NCBI GenBank assembly: GCA_014802325.1
Contig: JAAVCK010000021.1
Span: 1 to 64,000, forward strand
Reading direction: 5' to 3'
Origin: Bacteroides sp.
GTDB taxonomy: Bacteria > Bacteroidota > Bacteroidia > Bacteroidales > Muribaculaceae
DNA length: 64,000 nucleotides
Position 1 is the first letter of the stretch; every line of letters begins with the position of its first letter. This document shows positions 1 to 9,673 of this stretch, piece by piece. The notes beneath the pieces were generated by a model, which saw only the letters and a list, made by a program, of their open reading frames with translations, had not been told where the DNA came from and did not search any database. Made by a program: the position numbers and the translations under genes.

Positions 1-1767
1 ATGGAAAAAATCTGCGAAAAAATGATATTCAAACCGGCATATCCGTATGTCGATGACGCTGTGGTTCATGGCGTAATGAGTAAGTTCAACCCCGGCGACC
101 GTATCCTGAAAGCCGGCACACAGTTACACCCGGCATGCTCACCTCTGAAGCATGACCTGCGCATGTTGCAGGACGTGGCTGTAAAGATGCGCGACGGTGT
201 GACAATCTATACTGACATATATCTTCCTGCCGATATGAAGGAGGGGGATAAAGTGCCAGTGCTTATAGCATGGAGCCCCTACGGCAAAACCGCCGGTACC
301 GCACCCCGCTACATCGGCCTGTTCAATATGCTCGGAATGGGTAACAAATGGAGCTCAGGTCTGACCAAGTTTGAGGGACCTGATCCCGATTACTGGTGTG
401 CACAGGGCTATGCTGTATGTAATCCCGACCCTCGTGGCATTGCACGTAGCGAGGGTGACATAACCATGATTGGTTCTCAGGAGGCATACGATGCATACGA
501 TTTGATTGAATGGCTCGCCACACAGGAATGGTGTAACGGTAAGACCGCTCTTACCGGCACAAGCTATCTCACTTTTTCGCAGTGGTTTATCGCCGCAACT
601 CAGCCACCACATCTTACCTGCATCGCGCCTCACGAAGGATTGCAGGATGCCTATCGCGACATCTGCTATGTCGGTGGTATTCCCGATCCGCACTTCCTCG
701 ACCGTTTGCAGGTTAATCATGTGAGTATGAGCGGTGCGCAGCGTGAGGATATGATTGATGAGATGTATGCTTATCCTCTTGCTTCTGCTGAGATATGGCA
801 GGACAAACGCGCCGACTGCTCTAAAATCAACATCCCGGCATTCGTCACGGCAAGCTACTCCAACACACTCCACACCATGGGAACGTTCCGTGCTTGGCGC
901 GCGCTGGGCACCGACAAGAAGTGGCTCCGAATCCACGACTCGCAGGAATGGCCTGACTACTACGATATGCACAACACCGAGGAGCGAAAGAAATTCTTTG
1001 ACCGCTACCTCAAGGATGAGCAGAACGGTTGGGAAGAGACTCCGGCAGTACGTTACGCCGTTCTCGATCTCGAAGGCGACAATAAGACCGGCATCGTGGC
1101 AGATGAATTCCCGTCCAAAGAGGCTGTCTACGAGAAACTTTACCTCGATGGCACTACGCGTTCACTTAAAGATGAAGCTCCTGAAAAAGAAATGGCTCTG
1201 CGCTACAGTCCCGATGGTCTGCCAGTGCGTGTATCATTCCAGAAAACTTTCGATAAGGCCACAAAATTCGTTGGTTATCCTAAAATCAAACTCTACACCG
1301 AGGTTGAAGGCTACGACGATATGGATGTATTTGTATGGGTTCAGAAGCTTGACAAACGTGGTAATATCCTCTCTGAATCAGTAGTTCCCAACAATGGAGC
1401 CGCTCTTCATGACTTCACTCAGGATGGAGCGTCGACCCTGCGATACAAAGGCGTGCACGGACGTCTTCGCGCTTCAATGCGTCATCTCGACCCCGAACGT
1501 TCAACCGATACATGCCCTTACTACTCATTCAGTCAGATTGACAAGCTTTCGGCAGGTCAGGTAGCAGAACTCGACATCATTCTAAGCCCTATCGGCATGG
1601 TGTTCTATCCCGGCGAGACGATGCGTGTCGTTGTTTCAACAAAAGATGAAATCGGCAGCATTATGCCCGGAACTCCCGGCTGTATCCCCGACAACAAGGG
1701 CACACACATCCTTCATGTCGGAGGTCAGTATCCGAGCTACATCCAGCTTCCGGTACTTCCCGAATAA
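1..1767 (+). CDS. CocE/NonD family hydrolase (X-Pro dipeptidyl-peptidase S15-like)
   Basis: 588-aa ORF; DGVTIYTDIYLPAD N-terminus, GTSYLTFSQW nucleophile region and C-terminal jelly-roll-like segment typical of CocE/S15; gene may begin upstream of the window. Confidence 0.85.
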   Translation: MEKICEKMIFKPAYPYVDDAVVHGVMSKFNPGDRILKAGTQLHPACSPLKHDLRMLQDVAVKMRDGVTIYTDIYLPADMKEGDKVPVLIAWSPYGKTAGTAPRYIGLFNMLGMGNKWSSGLTKFEGPDPDYWCAQGYAVCNPDPRGIARSEGDITMIGSQEAYDAYDLIEWLATQEWCNGKTALTGTSYLTFSQWFIAATQPPHLTCIAPHEGLQDAYRDICYVGGIPDPHFLDRLQVNHVSMSGAQREDMIDEMYAYPLASAEIWQDKRADCSKINIPAFVTASYSNTLHTMGTFRAWRALGTDKKWLRIHDSQEWPDYYDMHNTEERKKFFDRYLKDEQNGWEETPAVRYAVLDLEGDNKTGIVADEFPSKEAVYEKLYLDGTTRSLKDEAPEKEMALRYSPDGLPVRVSFQKTFDKATKFVGYPKIKLYTEVEGYDDMDVFVWVQKLDKRGNILSESVVPNNGAALHDFTQDGASTLRYKGVHGRLRASMRHLDPERSTDTCPYYSFSQIDKLSAGQVAELDIILSPIGMVFYPGETMRVVVSTKDEIGSIMPGTPGCIPDNKGTHILHVGGQYPSYIQLPVLPE

Positions 1768-1789
1768 ACAAACACGTCATAGAATCGAA

Positions 1790-1821
1790 AATGCTGCGTC
1801 AATTTGATTTGGCGCAGCATT
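1790..1821 (+). terminator. Hairpin downstream of hydrolase gene
   Basis: AATGCTGCGTCAA-tttga-TTGGCGCAGCATT inverted repeat just after the stop codon. Confidence 0.6.
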
Positions 1822-1845
1822 ATCGTTTTAAGAAAGTTAGTTTTA

Positions 1846-2664
1846 TCAGGATTCGTTTCTATAGTCGGTTGGTGACACCCCGGCATATCGTTTGAAATAT
1901 TTGCGGAATGTAAATTGTTCAGGAAAATTCAATTCGTTAGCAATTTCTTTGATACTCTTATCAGTCTGTTCGAGTAAGAGTTTCGCATAAGTCGTTGTGA
2001 CTGATGAAATCCACTCTGATGGCGACTTTCCTGTTGCCTCCCGAATTATAGCCGAAAAATGCCCGGTGGACAAATTTGCCTGCGATGCATACCGGCTCAC
2101 GGTTCGTTCAGTGTGATAATTCTCATGTAGAGAGAGGATAAACCGATAAGCAACATTACTGTTTCGTATTGATTCAAAGGATGTGTCAAATTTACTAATA
2201 TGATTGCTCACAACTTCAAGCATGGTTTCCACACATATCAGATTTATAAGATGAGTTAGAATCACCTGTTCTTCTGTTGACGTGCTCGCGGTAATTTTGC
2301 TCAATTTATCTTCGATGCGCCTATACTGTGATTTTGCGAAGATAAATTCTTCATCGCTTAATTGCCAGCAGGGGCTTTGGCTAACCTTCAGAGGAATACC
2401 GGTGTCGGCAATCAGTTTGAATACAGGATAGAATACTTTTAGCTCATTGACTAATGATATTCGCTCGAAATCAGCAGATGGATTGATTTCATATATCTGT
2501 ATCAATGGGGTGACAATAAATACACTGCCCTTCGCCAAATGATAGATATTGTCATTTATCCTGATGTCAGCTTCTCCTGCGGTACAGAGTACAAATCCTC
2601 CTTTGTTCCAATATTCGTGTAGTGGCTCACACGATTTTATATTTTCTCCAGTGATTGTTTTCAT
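1846..2664 (-). CDS. AraC family transcriptional regulator
   Basis: C-terminal tandem HTH: SIKEIANELNFPEQFTFRKYFKRYAGVSPTDYR. Confidence 0.9.
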   Translation of the reverse strand: MKTITGENIKSCEPLHEYWNKGGFVLCTAGEADIRINDNIYHLAKGSVFIVTPLIQIYEINPSADFERISLVNELKVFYPVFKLIADTGIPLKVSQSPCWQLSDEEFIFAKSQYRRIEDKLSKITASTSTEEQVILTHLINLICVETMLEVVSNHISKFDTSFESIRNSNVAYRFILSLHENYHTERTVSRYASQANLSTGHFSAIIREATGKSPSEWISSVTTTYAKLLLEQTDKSIKEIANELNFPEQFTFRKYFKRYAGVSPTDYRNES

Positions 2665-2692
2665 TAAATAGTGTTTATCAAATATTATTTAT

Positions 2693-3493
2693 TCATTCAA
2701 ACATGCTTTCAAGTTCGTGTTGGATTTCTTCCGCACAAGCTATCTGCTTGTTCAGGTTCCACGCTCCTATGTTTATTCCATTACGTAAAAACATACTTCC
2801 GCATTGATGAAAATAAAACTCTATACCTCGAGATTTTGCTTCTATATACAGGTCTCTGACCCATTCCCAAAGAATTGGTCTGACTACTTGTCCGGGTGCC
2901 ATTTCACCTCCGACATTCACACATTTGATTAGTCCCGTATCAAGATATTTTCCAAGAGTAATGGGTGCTATCAGCGGTGAGCAAAAAACCTCGCGGTGCC
3001 TTAATGGGGCATCTAAAAAATATGGCTGGCGCTTGTCGGCCATTTCCTGATTTTCTATAGAAATGCTCATGTGAACATGATCCCAACCTTCACCCCAGTT
3101 CGGCGGTAAACAATGTTTTATCCGTTCCGGTCTCTTTGTTGTCAGTACAAAAATGCAGTCACTGCGTCTATGGATTGTTTCCCAAATCTCCCCTCTCCAA
3201 TCATCTGCTTCCTCAAGAAAGAAATCAGAAGAAAAACTTAGTTTTACAAGCGAGCCGGGAGGACAATTTTTTTCCTTCAACTCATAAGTAGTTTTTCCTT
3301 TCGTTATGACAGTCGTATCCCTACCGTAACGTTTATCCATATTGAAAACAAAACAGTTCTGACATCCCGGACTGCATTTATGACATCCATGCCAAGGATT
3401 CCAGGGAATAGCTTTTGATATTTGATCGTTTTGCATTCTTCTATTAGTTGTCAAAGAGGCCGTGCCTATTTTTGACGACACAGCCTCACACAT
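2693..3493 (-). CDS. DUF5131 (phage Gp37/Gp68-like) family protein
   Basis: IPWNPWHGCHKCSPGCQNCFVF Cys cluster and LTTKRPERI / SIENQEMADKR motifs of this family. Confidence 0.8.
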   Translation of the reverse strand: MCEAVSSKIGTASLTTNRRMQNDQISKAIPWNPWHGCHKCSPGCQNCFVFNMDKRYGRDTTVITKGKTTYELKEKNCPPGSLVKLSFSSDFFLEEADDWRGEIWETIHRRSDCIFVLTTKRPERIKHCLPPNWGEGWDHVHMSISIENQEMADKRQPYFLDAPLRHREVFCSPLIAPITLGKYLDTGLIKCVNVGGEMAPGQVVRPILWEWVRDLYIEAKSRGIEFYFHQCGSMFLRNGINIGAWNLNKQIACAEEIQHELESMFE

Positions 3494-3517
3494 GTTATCC
3501 GGAGTAAATATACAAAT

Positions 3518-4141
3518 TTATTTTGCCCTCAGTCCCTCTTTTTTGATTTTTGGCACAAGGAAACCGAAACCATATATCATCATTGATGCCTGAGCGATTA
3601 TACCCACGATTATGCTGATGATGTTAACCTCAGTTGAAACAAGTTGATTTGAAAGGAAGTACCAAACTGTGTAAACACCGAACGGAATGTTTAACAGAAC
3701 GCTTGCAACAAGGCCAGGGTTATACTTGAAGCCGAAGATGAAGAACATTACAACATGGGCAAAAGCGTTAAGTGCCGAGTAATAAGCAACCCAAAGGCCC
3801 CATTCCACACCACAGTAGTTTGAGACTATGCCCATAAGAGGAAGCAGAATATATACGAGAGGGATGTTGATCCAGAACGATACCGCTTTGGTCATAGGAT
3901 ATTCATCCTTAACCGATTTCAGGGGCTTGCGGTTGAAGAACTTAAGGAATCCGCCGGGGCAGATATATTCTTCGAATTCATGTGCCCAATAGATAGGTGT
4001 CTGCATCCATATCAGGAACAGAGCATAGTTCACGTCCTTGACATACATCCAGATCAGGATTGCTGAATAGATAGCCAGAAAGGGCGTTGCCTTCATCCAG
4101 TTGTCATAAAGCCATTGCATTGTTTTTTTCATAACCGTCAC
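3518..4141 (-). CDS. HXXEE domain-containing membrane protein
   Basis: YWAHEFEEYICPGGF (HxxEE) motif and several hydrophobic segments. Confidence 0.8.
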   Translation of the reverse strand: MTVMKKTMQWLYDNWMKATPFLAIYSAILIWMYVKDVNYALFLIWMQTPIYWAHEFEEYICPGGFLKFFNRKPLKSVKDEYPMTKAVSFWINIPLVYILLPLMGIVSNYCGVEWGLWVAYYSALNAFAHVVMFFIFGFKYNPGLVASVLLNIPFGVYTVWYFLSNQLVSTEVNIISIIVGIIAQASMMIYGFGFLVPKIKKEGLRAK

Positions 4142-4255
4142 GTATAAATTGGTTTATATTTAAATTGATACTCTGCAAAGTTACATGTATTTTTCAGATT
4201 ATCATAGGTTCACACGAGTCAATTATTGAGCAATATCGCAGATTGCGCTATACAT

Positions 4256-4405
4256 TTATCGCATATTCAATGCTTCTTGTTTATTTAATTTTCCTTTCAA
4301 ATCAGAAAAACATAGACATAGAATAGTAACTATACCCACTACAGTGGCAATCCCATATACATCTTTTATTCCTACCATGAGCGACTGCTGTTGTGGAAGG
4401 TAGAG
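4256..4405 (-). pseudogene. C-terminal remnant of an MFS (DHA2/EmrB-like) transporter
   Basis: Manual minus-strand translation gives LYLPQQQSLMVGIKDVYGIATVVGIVTILCLCFSDLKGKLNKQEALNMR*; in-frame stop immediately upstream and no start or N-terminal portion. Confidence 0.6.
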
Positions 4406-4648
4406 TCATAGAGGTAGGAACTCACCATCAATTATTAGCGCGTAAAGGCCATTATTGGAAATTGGTTAAAAATCGACTTCATCGATCCAGTTGAAAATTA
4501 TTCGACTGTCGGGGCCAAGGCGAGCGGAGGGAGTTTTGGACACATTTATTTTGTTTTTTTGATAAAAATGTGAGTTATAATCTGTCGACATTGTATTATC
4601 TTTGCAATACTGAAATTATAAACATCTTAAATAAACTCATTTCCGAAA

Positions 4649-6022
4649 ATGAAAACTCAATCCACCAGCTCAGGAGGGAGCACACGTATCATCGCCATCA
4701 TAGTGATGTTTTTCGTGTATGCCATGATCTCCTTCGTCACCAATCTCGCCGCCCCTATCGGCACCATATGGGGACATCACTTCGAGGGCAACAATGTGCT
4801 CGGCATGATGGGCAACATGATGAACTTCCTGGCCTACCTCTTCATGGGTATACCGGCAGGAAATCTGCTGGTAAAAATCGGCTATAAGAAGACTACGCTC
4901 GCGGCTCTCGTCGTGGGTGTGATCGGTCTATTCATCCAGTATATCTCAGGCCGCGTGGGCGACGGTGTAGTTGTCGGCACGCTCGGCTCAATGACCGTAC
5001 ATCTGAATTATATCATCTATCTGCTCGGTGCATTTGTGTGCGGTTTCTGCGTGTGCATGCTCAACACCGTCTGCTGCCCGATGCTCAACCTGCTCGGCGG
5101 CGGCGGCAACAAGGGCAACCAGCTCCTCCAGAGCGCCGGCGCTTTCAACTCGCTGGCCGGCACGCTCACTCCCCTGCTTGTGGGTGTGCTGATCGGTCAG
5201 CTCACCAAGGAGACTTCGATGATCGAAGTGTCGCCCCTGCTCATCATCGGCATGGCTATCTTCGTGGTGGCCGGTGTGATTGTATATATGGTGCAGATTC
5301 CTGAGCCGGGCAACAATAACAGTAATGTGAAGAAAGTGGCTTATACCCATAGTCCGTGGAACTTCCGCCACACTGTGCTCGGAGTCATCGCCATCTTCTT
5401 CTATGTAGGTATCGAGGTGGGTATCCCCGGCACGCTCAACTTCTATCTTGCCGACCAGACTGCCCGCGGTGCAGGTGTGATAGGCGATGCATCGGCTATC
5501 GCAGGTGCTATCGTGGCTATCTACTGGCTTCTCATGCTCGTGGGCCGTTCGCTTTCGGCCGTGATAAGCTCGGTAGTGTCGACCCGCGCCCAGCTCCTCA
5601 CCGTTAGTTCGGTGGCCATAGTGCTCATCGTGATCTCGATCTGCATACCCAAAGAGGTCACCATCCCCGTACCCGAAGCCCTCTACTCGGGTGGTGCCAC
5701 AGTGCCCGTCAGCGCCATGCTTCTCATATTCTGCGGTCTCTGCACCTCTATCATGTGGGGCAGCATATTCAACCTGGCTGTGGAAGGCCTCGGCAAATAC
5801 ACCGCCCAGGCTTCAGGTATATTCATGATGATGGTAGTAGGCGGCGGTCTGATGCCTCTGCTTCAGAACTATATCGCCGACCTCGAAGGCTACATGACTT
5901 CTTACTGGCTCGTGGTAGCCATGCTGGCCTACATATTCTTCTACGCCCTTGCCGGCAGCAAGAATGTCAATACAGATATTCCCGTGCTCGAAGAAGACAC
6001 CATCGACCCCCGCAGTCTGTAA
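4649..6022 (+). CDS. MFS transporter
   Basis: 457-aa polytopic ORF; FMGIPAGNLLVKIGYKKTTL MFS-type loop. Confidence 0.85.
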   Translation: MKTQSTSSGGSTRIIAIIVMFFVYAMISFVTNLAAPIGTIWGHHFEGNNVLGMMGNMMNFLAYLFMGIPAGNLLVKIGYKKTTLAALVVGVIGLFIQYISGRVGDGVVVGTLGSMTVHLNYIIYLLGAFVCGFCVCMLNTVCCPMLNLLGGGGNKGNQLLQSAGAFNSLAGTLTPLLVGVLIGQLTKETSMIEVSPLLIIGMAIFVVAGVIVYMVQIPEPGNNNSNVKKVAYTHSPWNFRHTVLGVIAIFFYVGIEVGIPGTLNFYLADQTARGAGVIGDASAIAGAIVAIYWLLMLVGRSLSAVISSVVSTRAQLLTVSSVAIVLIVISICIPKEVTIPVPEALYSGGATVPVSAMLLIFCGLCTSIMWGSIFNLAVEGLGKYTAQASGIFMMMVVGGGLMPLLQNYIADLEGYMTSYWLVVAMLAYIFFYALAGSKNVNTDIPVLEEDTIDPRSL

Positions 6023-6044
6023 GTGATGATATAAAACTCATTCG

Positions 6045-6080
6045 TCAAGCCCCCGTAACCATAAGGTAGCGGGGGCTTGA
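6045..6080 (+). terminator. Hairpin after MFS gene
   Basis: TCAAGCCCCCG...CGGGGGCTTGA perfect 11-bp stem. Confidence 0.7.
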
Positions 6081-6108
6081 TGTGTGATTTGAGATAACGG
6101 TCACTTAG

Positions 6109-6663
6109 TTATACCCGATGATTACGCGAATTAATTCGTGCGCGATACATTTGCTCTTTCACACCGCCGTTTTTCATAAAATCGTCTTGCAGCCGTTCGA
6201 TCAGTTTGCGTAGAAACACGTCTGTCTGATGAATCAATGTTATGGCAATGTTGCAAATAGTTTCGTCGCCACGCAGCTCAATGGCCTTGCGGTAATACTC
6301 CGATTCGTTATGAGCGGAACACACCCTTCTACACTGAATACTCTTTTGACTTTTCACGTCCCACTTCTCCAGTCCGCGCACCCTTAGATAATCCTCATAA
6401 TCAAGGAGCAACTCCTGAAGACTGGCCCTCGCCACATTCATCAGTTTCAGCTCAGTCTCCGCGGAGGTAGTTCCGGCAGTAGACCCTTCGGCAATATTTT
6501 GCCGGCCACTGCGTGCAGCCTGAATCATCTGATCGACAGTGCGATCACCCTTGAGTAGATATTTATGTGCAAAATAATATGTGATATCATAGATGCACTC
6601 CGCCTTCTGAAAGGCAATCAACTTTCTGAAATTACCCTTCTGAGGGAGAAAAGTCTGCGTCAT
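6109..6663 (-). CDS. Four-helix bundle protein (S23/23S rRNA intervening-sequence protein, Avd-like fold)
   Basis: LIAFQKAECIYDITYYFAHKYL...DQMIQAARSGRQNIAEGSTAGTTSAETELKLMNVARASLQELL: characteristic (R-S-x-Q-N-I-A-E-G) signature. Confidence 0.88.
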   Translation of the reverse strand: MTQTFLPQKGNFRKLIAFQKAECIYDITYYFAHKYLLKGDRTVDQMIQAARSGRQNIAEGSTAGTTSAETELKLMNVARASLQELLLDYEDYLRVRGLEKWDVKSQKSIQCRRVCSAHNESEYYRKAIELRGDETICNIAITLIHQTDVFLRKLIERLQDDFMKNGGVKEQMYRARINSRNHRV

Positions 6664-6690
6664 CGGTAGATAGTATTTGGAGGGGTTAGT

Positions 6691-6798
6691 AATTGGAGTA
6701 ATTGGTCTAATTGGTCCAATGGGTCCAATGGGTCCAATGGGTCCAATGGGTCCAATTGGTCCAATGGGTCTAATTGGACTAATTTGTCCAATTAATCT
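6691..6798. repeat. 9-bp tandem repeat array (AATGGGTCC / AATTGGTCC), 11 units plus a degenerate unit
   Basis: Unit-by-unit reading: aattggagt aattggtct aattggtcc (aatgggtcc)x4 aattggtcc aatgggtct aattggact aatttgtcc. Confidence 0.95.
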
Positions 6799-6882
6799 TC
6801 TGCAAATATAATGATTTACACTTGCACATTATAATAATTTGCGATACCTTTGCATTAACAGAATTGTTAATCAACCTTGTTA

Positions 6883-7512
6883 ATGACCGATAATACCTCA
6901 TCAGCAACTACTTGCGAGCGAATACTGGCGGCGGCTGAGGCTGAATTCTTCAGCAAAGGCTTTGCCGGGGCGCGCACCACATCCATAGCCGAGGCTGCGG
7001 GTGTGACCCACGCCATGCTCCACTATTATTACCGCACGAAGCAAAATCTTTTCCAGACTGTGATCGGCGGAAAGATGCAGCTGCTGCGCGATCTCATGCT
7101 CTCGTCGATAGGCGATCCCTCGATACCGCTTTTTGAGAAAATAAGCCGCTGCATAGAATATCACATAGACTTCATTATGGCCAATCCGCAGCTGCCGGGA
7201 CTGATGGTCAACGTGGTGCTCCGCGACGAACAGATGAGCGGCATGGCGTTTGACTCCATAGCCTCACGCGTCGACGAAGTTATAACATCGCTACAGCTCC
7301 AGATCGACGAGATGGCCCTCCGTGGCGAATGCCGGAGTGTGGATGCACGGATGCTTCTTATCGAAATTCTCACGCTCGACGTGATGCCTTTTATTATGGA
7401 TAAGGCTGTCGATATAATTATGGGCGGAATATTTGCGACCCACCGCGAAAAATTCGCATCACTGCTGAAAAAAGAAAATATAGATACCATACTTAGAAAA
7501 CTACGTCCATGA
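6883..7512 (+). CDS. TetR/AcrR family transcriptional regulator
   Basis: N-terminal HTH: RILAAAEAEFFSKGFAGARTTSIAEAAGVTHAMLHYYYRTKQNLF; ATG at 6883 follows an upstream in-frame TTG. Confidence 0.93.
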   Translation: MTDNTSSATTCERILAAAEAEFFSKGFAGARTTSIAEAAGVTHAMLHYYYRTKQNLFQTVIGGKMQLLRDLMLSSIGDPSIPLFEKISRCIEYHIDFIMANPQLPGLMVNVVLRDEQMSGMAFDSIASRVDEVITSLQLQIDEMALRGECRSVDARMLLIEILTLDVMPFIMDKAVDIIMGGIFATHREKFASLLKKENIDTILRKLRP

Positions 7513-8786
7513 GACCGATCCTCACGCTTATCGCCGCCGTAGCGGCCCTCTCGGCCAGCGCCGGCATCACTCTCGACGAGTGCCTGACACGTGCCGAAGA
7601 AAACTATCCGGCCATAGCGGGCTACGACATCGCTTCGCGACAGACCGAAGTGGCTCTGAGCGACATCAACCGTGGCTGGCTGCCCAGACTGAATGTATAT
7701 GCTCAAGCCACGCTGCAAAACGATGGGCCTTCGTGGCCCGACGCGCTCAGCAACATGCTCGCGCAGATGAATCAGAATTTCCGCGGCCTGTCGCGATTTC
7801 AGTACAAGGCCGGAGTCGACGTGTCGCAGACCATATGGGACGGCGGCGCATCGCGGGCGGCTCGAAACGTACAGCGCGCCCAGGCCGACGTGAAGAACGC
7901 TTCGGTAGCCGTGGAGCTTTACGCGGTCAGGGAGCGGGTGGAAAACATATTTTTCGGCATACTGCTCATGGAGCAGCAGATCAAGCAGACCCGTGAATCG
8001 CTGACACTGCTCGAAGCCAACCACTCGCGGCTCGAAGCAATGGTGGCCGGCGGCACGGCCATGAAAAGCGACGCCGCTATGGTGGAGGCACAGATTCTCG
8101 CCACCGGCCAGAAACTCACCGAGGCCGAGGCTGCTCTCGACTCCTACCGCCGCATGCTCTCCATCTACACCGGCATGGAGATCGGCCCCACTCCGCTCGA
8201 CATGCCAGAAGCCGAGCTGCCTACCGACGATACACCCCTGCGCCCGGAGCTGAAACTGCTCGATTCGCGCTCGTCGCTCAACTCGGCACTACTCCGCAGC
8301 TCGGAGACATCCGTGATGCCACGCATCGGATTTTTCGCTCAGGCCTACTACGGCTATCCCGGACTCAACTACTTTCAGAGCATGGTGAACCGCGACATGT
8401 CGTTCAACATACTCGGCGGCGTGAAACTCTCGTGGAACATCGACTCTTTCTATACCCGCTCCAATTCTCGGCGCTCCACAGGACTTGACAACGAGTCGCT
8501 CCGCACTGACCGCGAGACATTTCTGCTCAACACCCGACTGCTATCCACACAGCAGCGCCGCAACATCGAAGCCCTGCGAAGCGTCATGGAGACCGACAGC
8601 CGCATCGTGCAACTCCGCACCGAAGTGCGCCTGGCGGCCGAGTCGCAACTCTCCAACGGAGTGATCGACACCACTGCTCTCCTGGCCAAGATCACCGATG
8701 AAAATCAAGCCCGACTCACCGAACAATATCACCGTATACAGCTTATCCAACAGATTTATCAACTCCGACATACACTCAACCGATGA
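7509..8786 (+). CDS. TolC family outer membrane efflux protein
   Basis: Signal peptide, ITLDECLTRAEENYPAI, OEP-type coiled coil; ATGA overlap with TetR gene. Confidence 0.9.
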   Translation: MRPILTLIAAVAALSASAGITLDECLTRAEENYPAIAGYDIASRQTEVALSDINRGWLPRLNVYAQATLQNDGPSWPDALSNMLAQMNQNFRGLSRFQYKAGVDVSQTIWDGGASRAARNVQRAQADVKNASVAVELYAVRERVENIFFGILLMEQQIKQTRESLTLLEANHSRLEAMVAGGTAMKSDAAMVEAQILATGQKLTEAEAALDSYRRMLSIYTGMEIGPTPLDMPEAELPTDDTPLRPELKLLDSRSSLNSALLRSSETSVMPRIGFFAQAYYGYPGLNYFQSMVNRDMSFNILGGVKLSWNIDSFYTRSNSRRSTGLDNESLRTDRETFLLNTRLLSTQQRRNIEALRSVMETDSRIVQLRTEVRLAAESQLSNGVIDTTALLAKITDENQARLTEQYHRIQLIQQIYQLRHTLNR

Positions 8787-9673
8787 AACACGTAATCACT
8801 TACATCCTTCCGGCTCTTATGATTTCAGCCTCATGCTCGTCGACACCTGACTATGACGCCACCGGCATATTCGAGGCCACAACAGTGACACTCTCGGCGG
8901 AGACGTCGGGCAAAATCCTTAACCTCGGCGTGGCCGAAGGCGACACGGTACGCGCCGGGCAGACCGTAGCTGTGGTCGACACCGCCATTCTATCGCTCCA
9001 GTTGCTCCAGCTTGAGAGCCAGAAACTCTCGGCCGAAACCTCCGCGCCCGACATCAGCGCGCAGGCCGCATCACTTCGCTCACAGATCGCCCACCAAAAG
9101 CACGAGTGTGAGCGCTTCAGACGTCTGCTGGCCGACGGCGCCACCACTCAGAAGCAATATGATGATGCCACTGCCACCCTCACCGCCCTGCAAGGTCAGC
9201 TCGACGCACTCCTCTCGACACTGGGCAAAAACCGCTCATCGATATCCGACAACGCCACAGCCATACAGTTGCAAAAGGAGCAGATAGCCGAGCAGATAGC
9301 CCGTAGCACGGTAAGCTCCCCTATCGATGCCACCGTGATAGTGAAATATGCCGAGCCGGGTGAATTTGCCATGCCCGGACGTCAGCTCGTAAAACTTGCC
9401 GACCTCAACCACATATATCTCCGCAGCTACTTCACCGCATCGCAACTCGCCTCGATAAAAATCGGTCAGAAGGTGACAGTGATAGCCGACTTCGGCGGCG
9501 ACGAGCAGTATGAATATCCGGGTACCATCACATGGATAGCCGAGGAGAGCGAGTTTACACCAAAGTCAATACAGACGCGCGACTCACGCGCCAATCTCGT
9601 ATATGCCGTCAAGGTAGCCGTGAAAAACGACGGCCGGCTTAAGCTCGGCCAATATGGCGAAGTAAGATTATGA
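8783..9673 (+). CDS. HlyD-family periplasmic adaptor (membrane fusion protein)
   Basis: Lipoprotein-like N-terminus (ISASCSS), biotinyl-like GKILNLGVAEGDTVRAGQTVAVVD, coiled coil; ATGA overlaps. Confidence 0.92.
   Translation: MKHVITYILPALMISASCSSTPDYDATGIFEATTVTLSAETSGKILNLGVAEGDTVRAGQTVAVVDTAILSLQLLQLESQKLSAETSAPDISAQAASLRSQIAHQKHECERFRRLLADGATTQKQYDDATATLTALQGQLDALLSTLGKNRSSISDNATAIQLQKEQIAEQIARSTVSSPIDATVIVKYAEPGEFAMPGRQLVKLADLNHIYLRSYFTASQLASIKIGQKVTVIADFGGDEQYEYPGTITWIAEESEFTPKSIQTRDSRANLVYAVKVAVKNDGRLKLGQYGEVRL

Noticed and set aside
355-972. Long antisense and alternative-frame ORFs throughout the window (for example 355..972, 7161..8024, 13540..14346, 33817..35028, 55465..56490)
   Set aside because: They fully overlap well-supported genes of recognised families; typical open shadow frames in GC-rich coding DNA.
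6109-6663. Diversity-generating retroelement accessory protein (Avd)
   Set aside because: No reverse transcriptase ORF and no TR/VR pair in the window; the fold similarity alone does not support a DGR.
6691-6798. CRISPR array
   Set aside because: Units are only 9 bp with no spacers and no cas genes; it is a simple tandem repeat.
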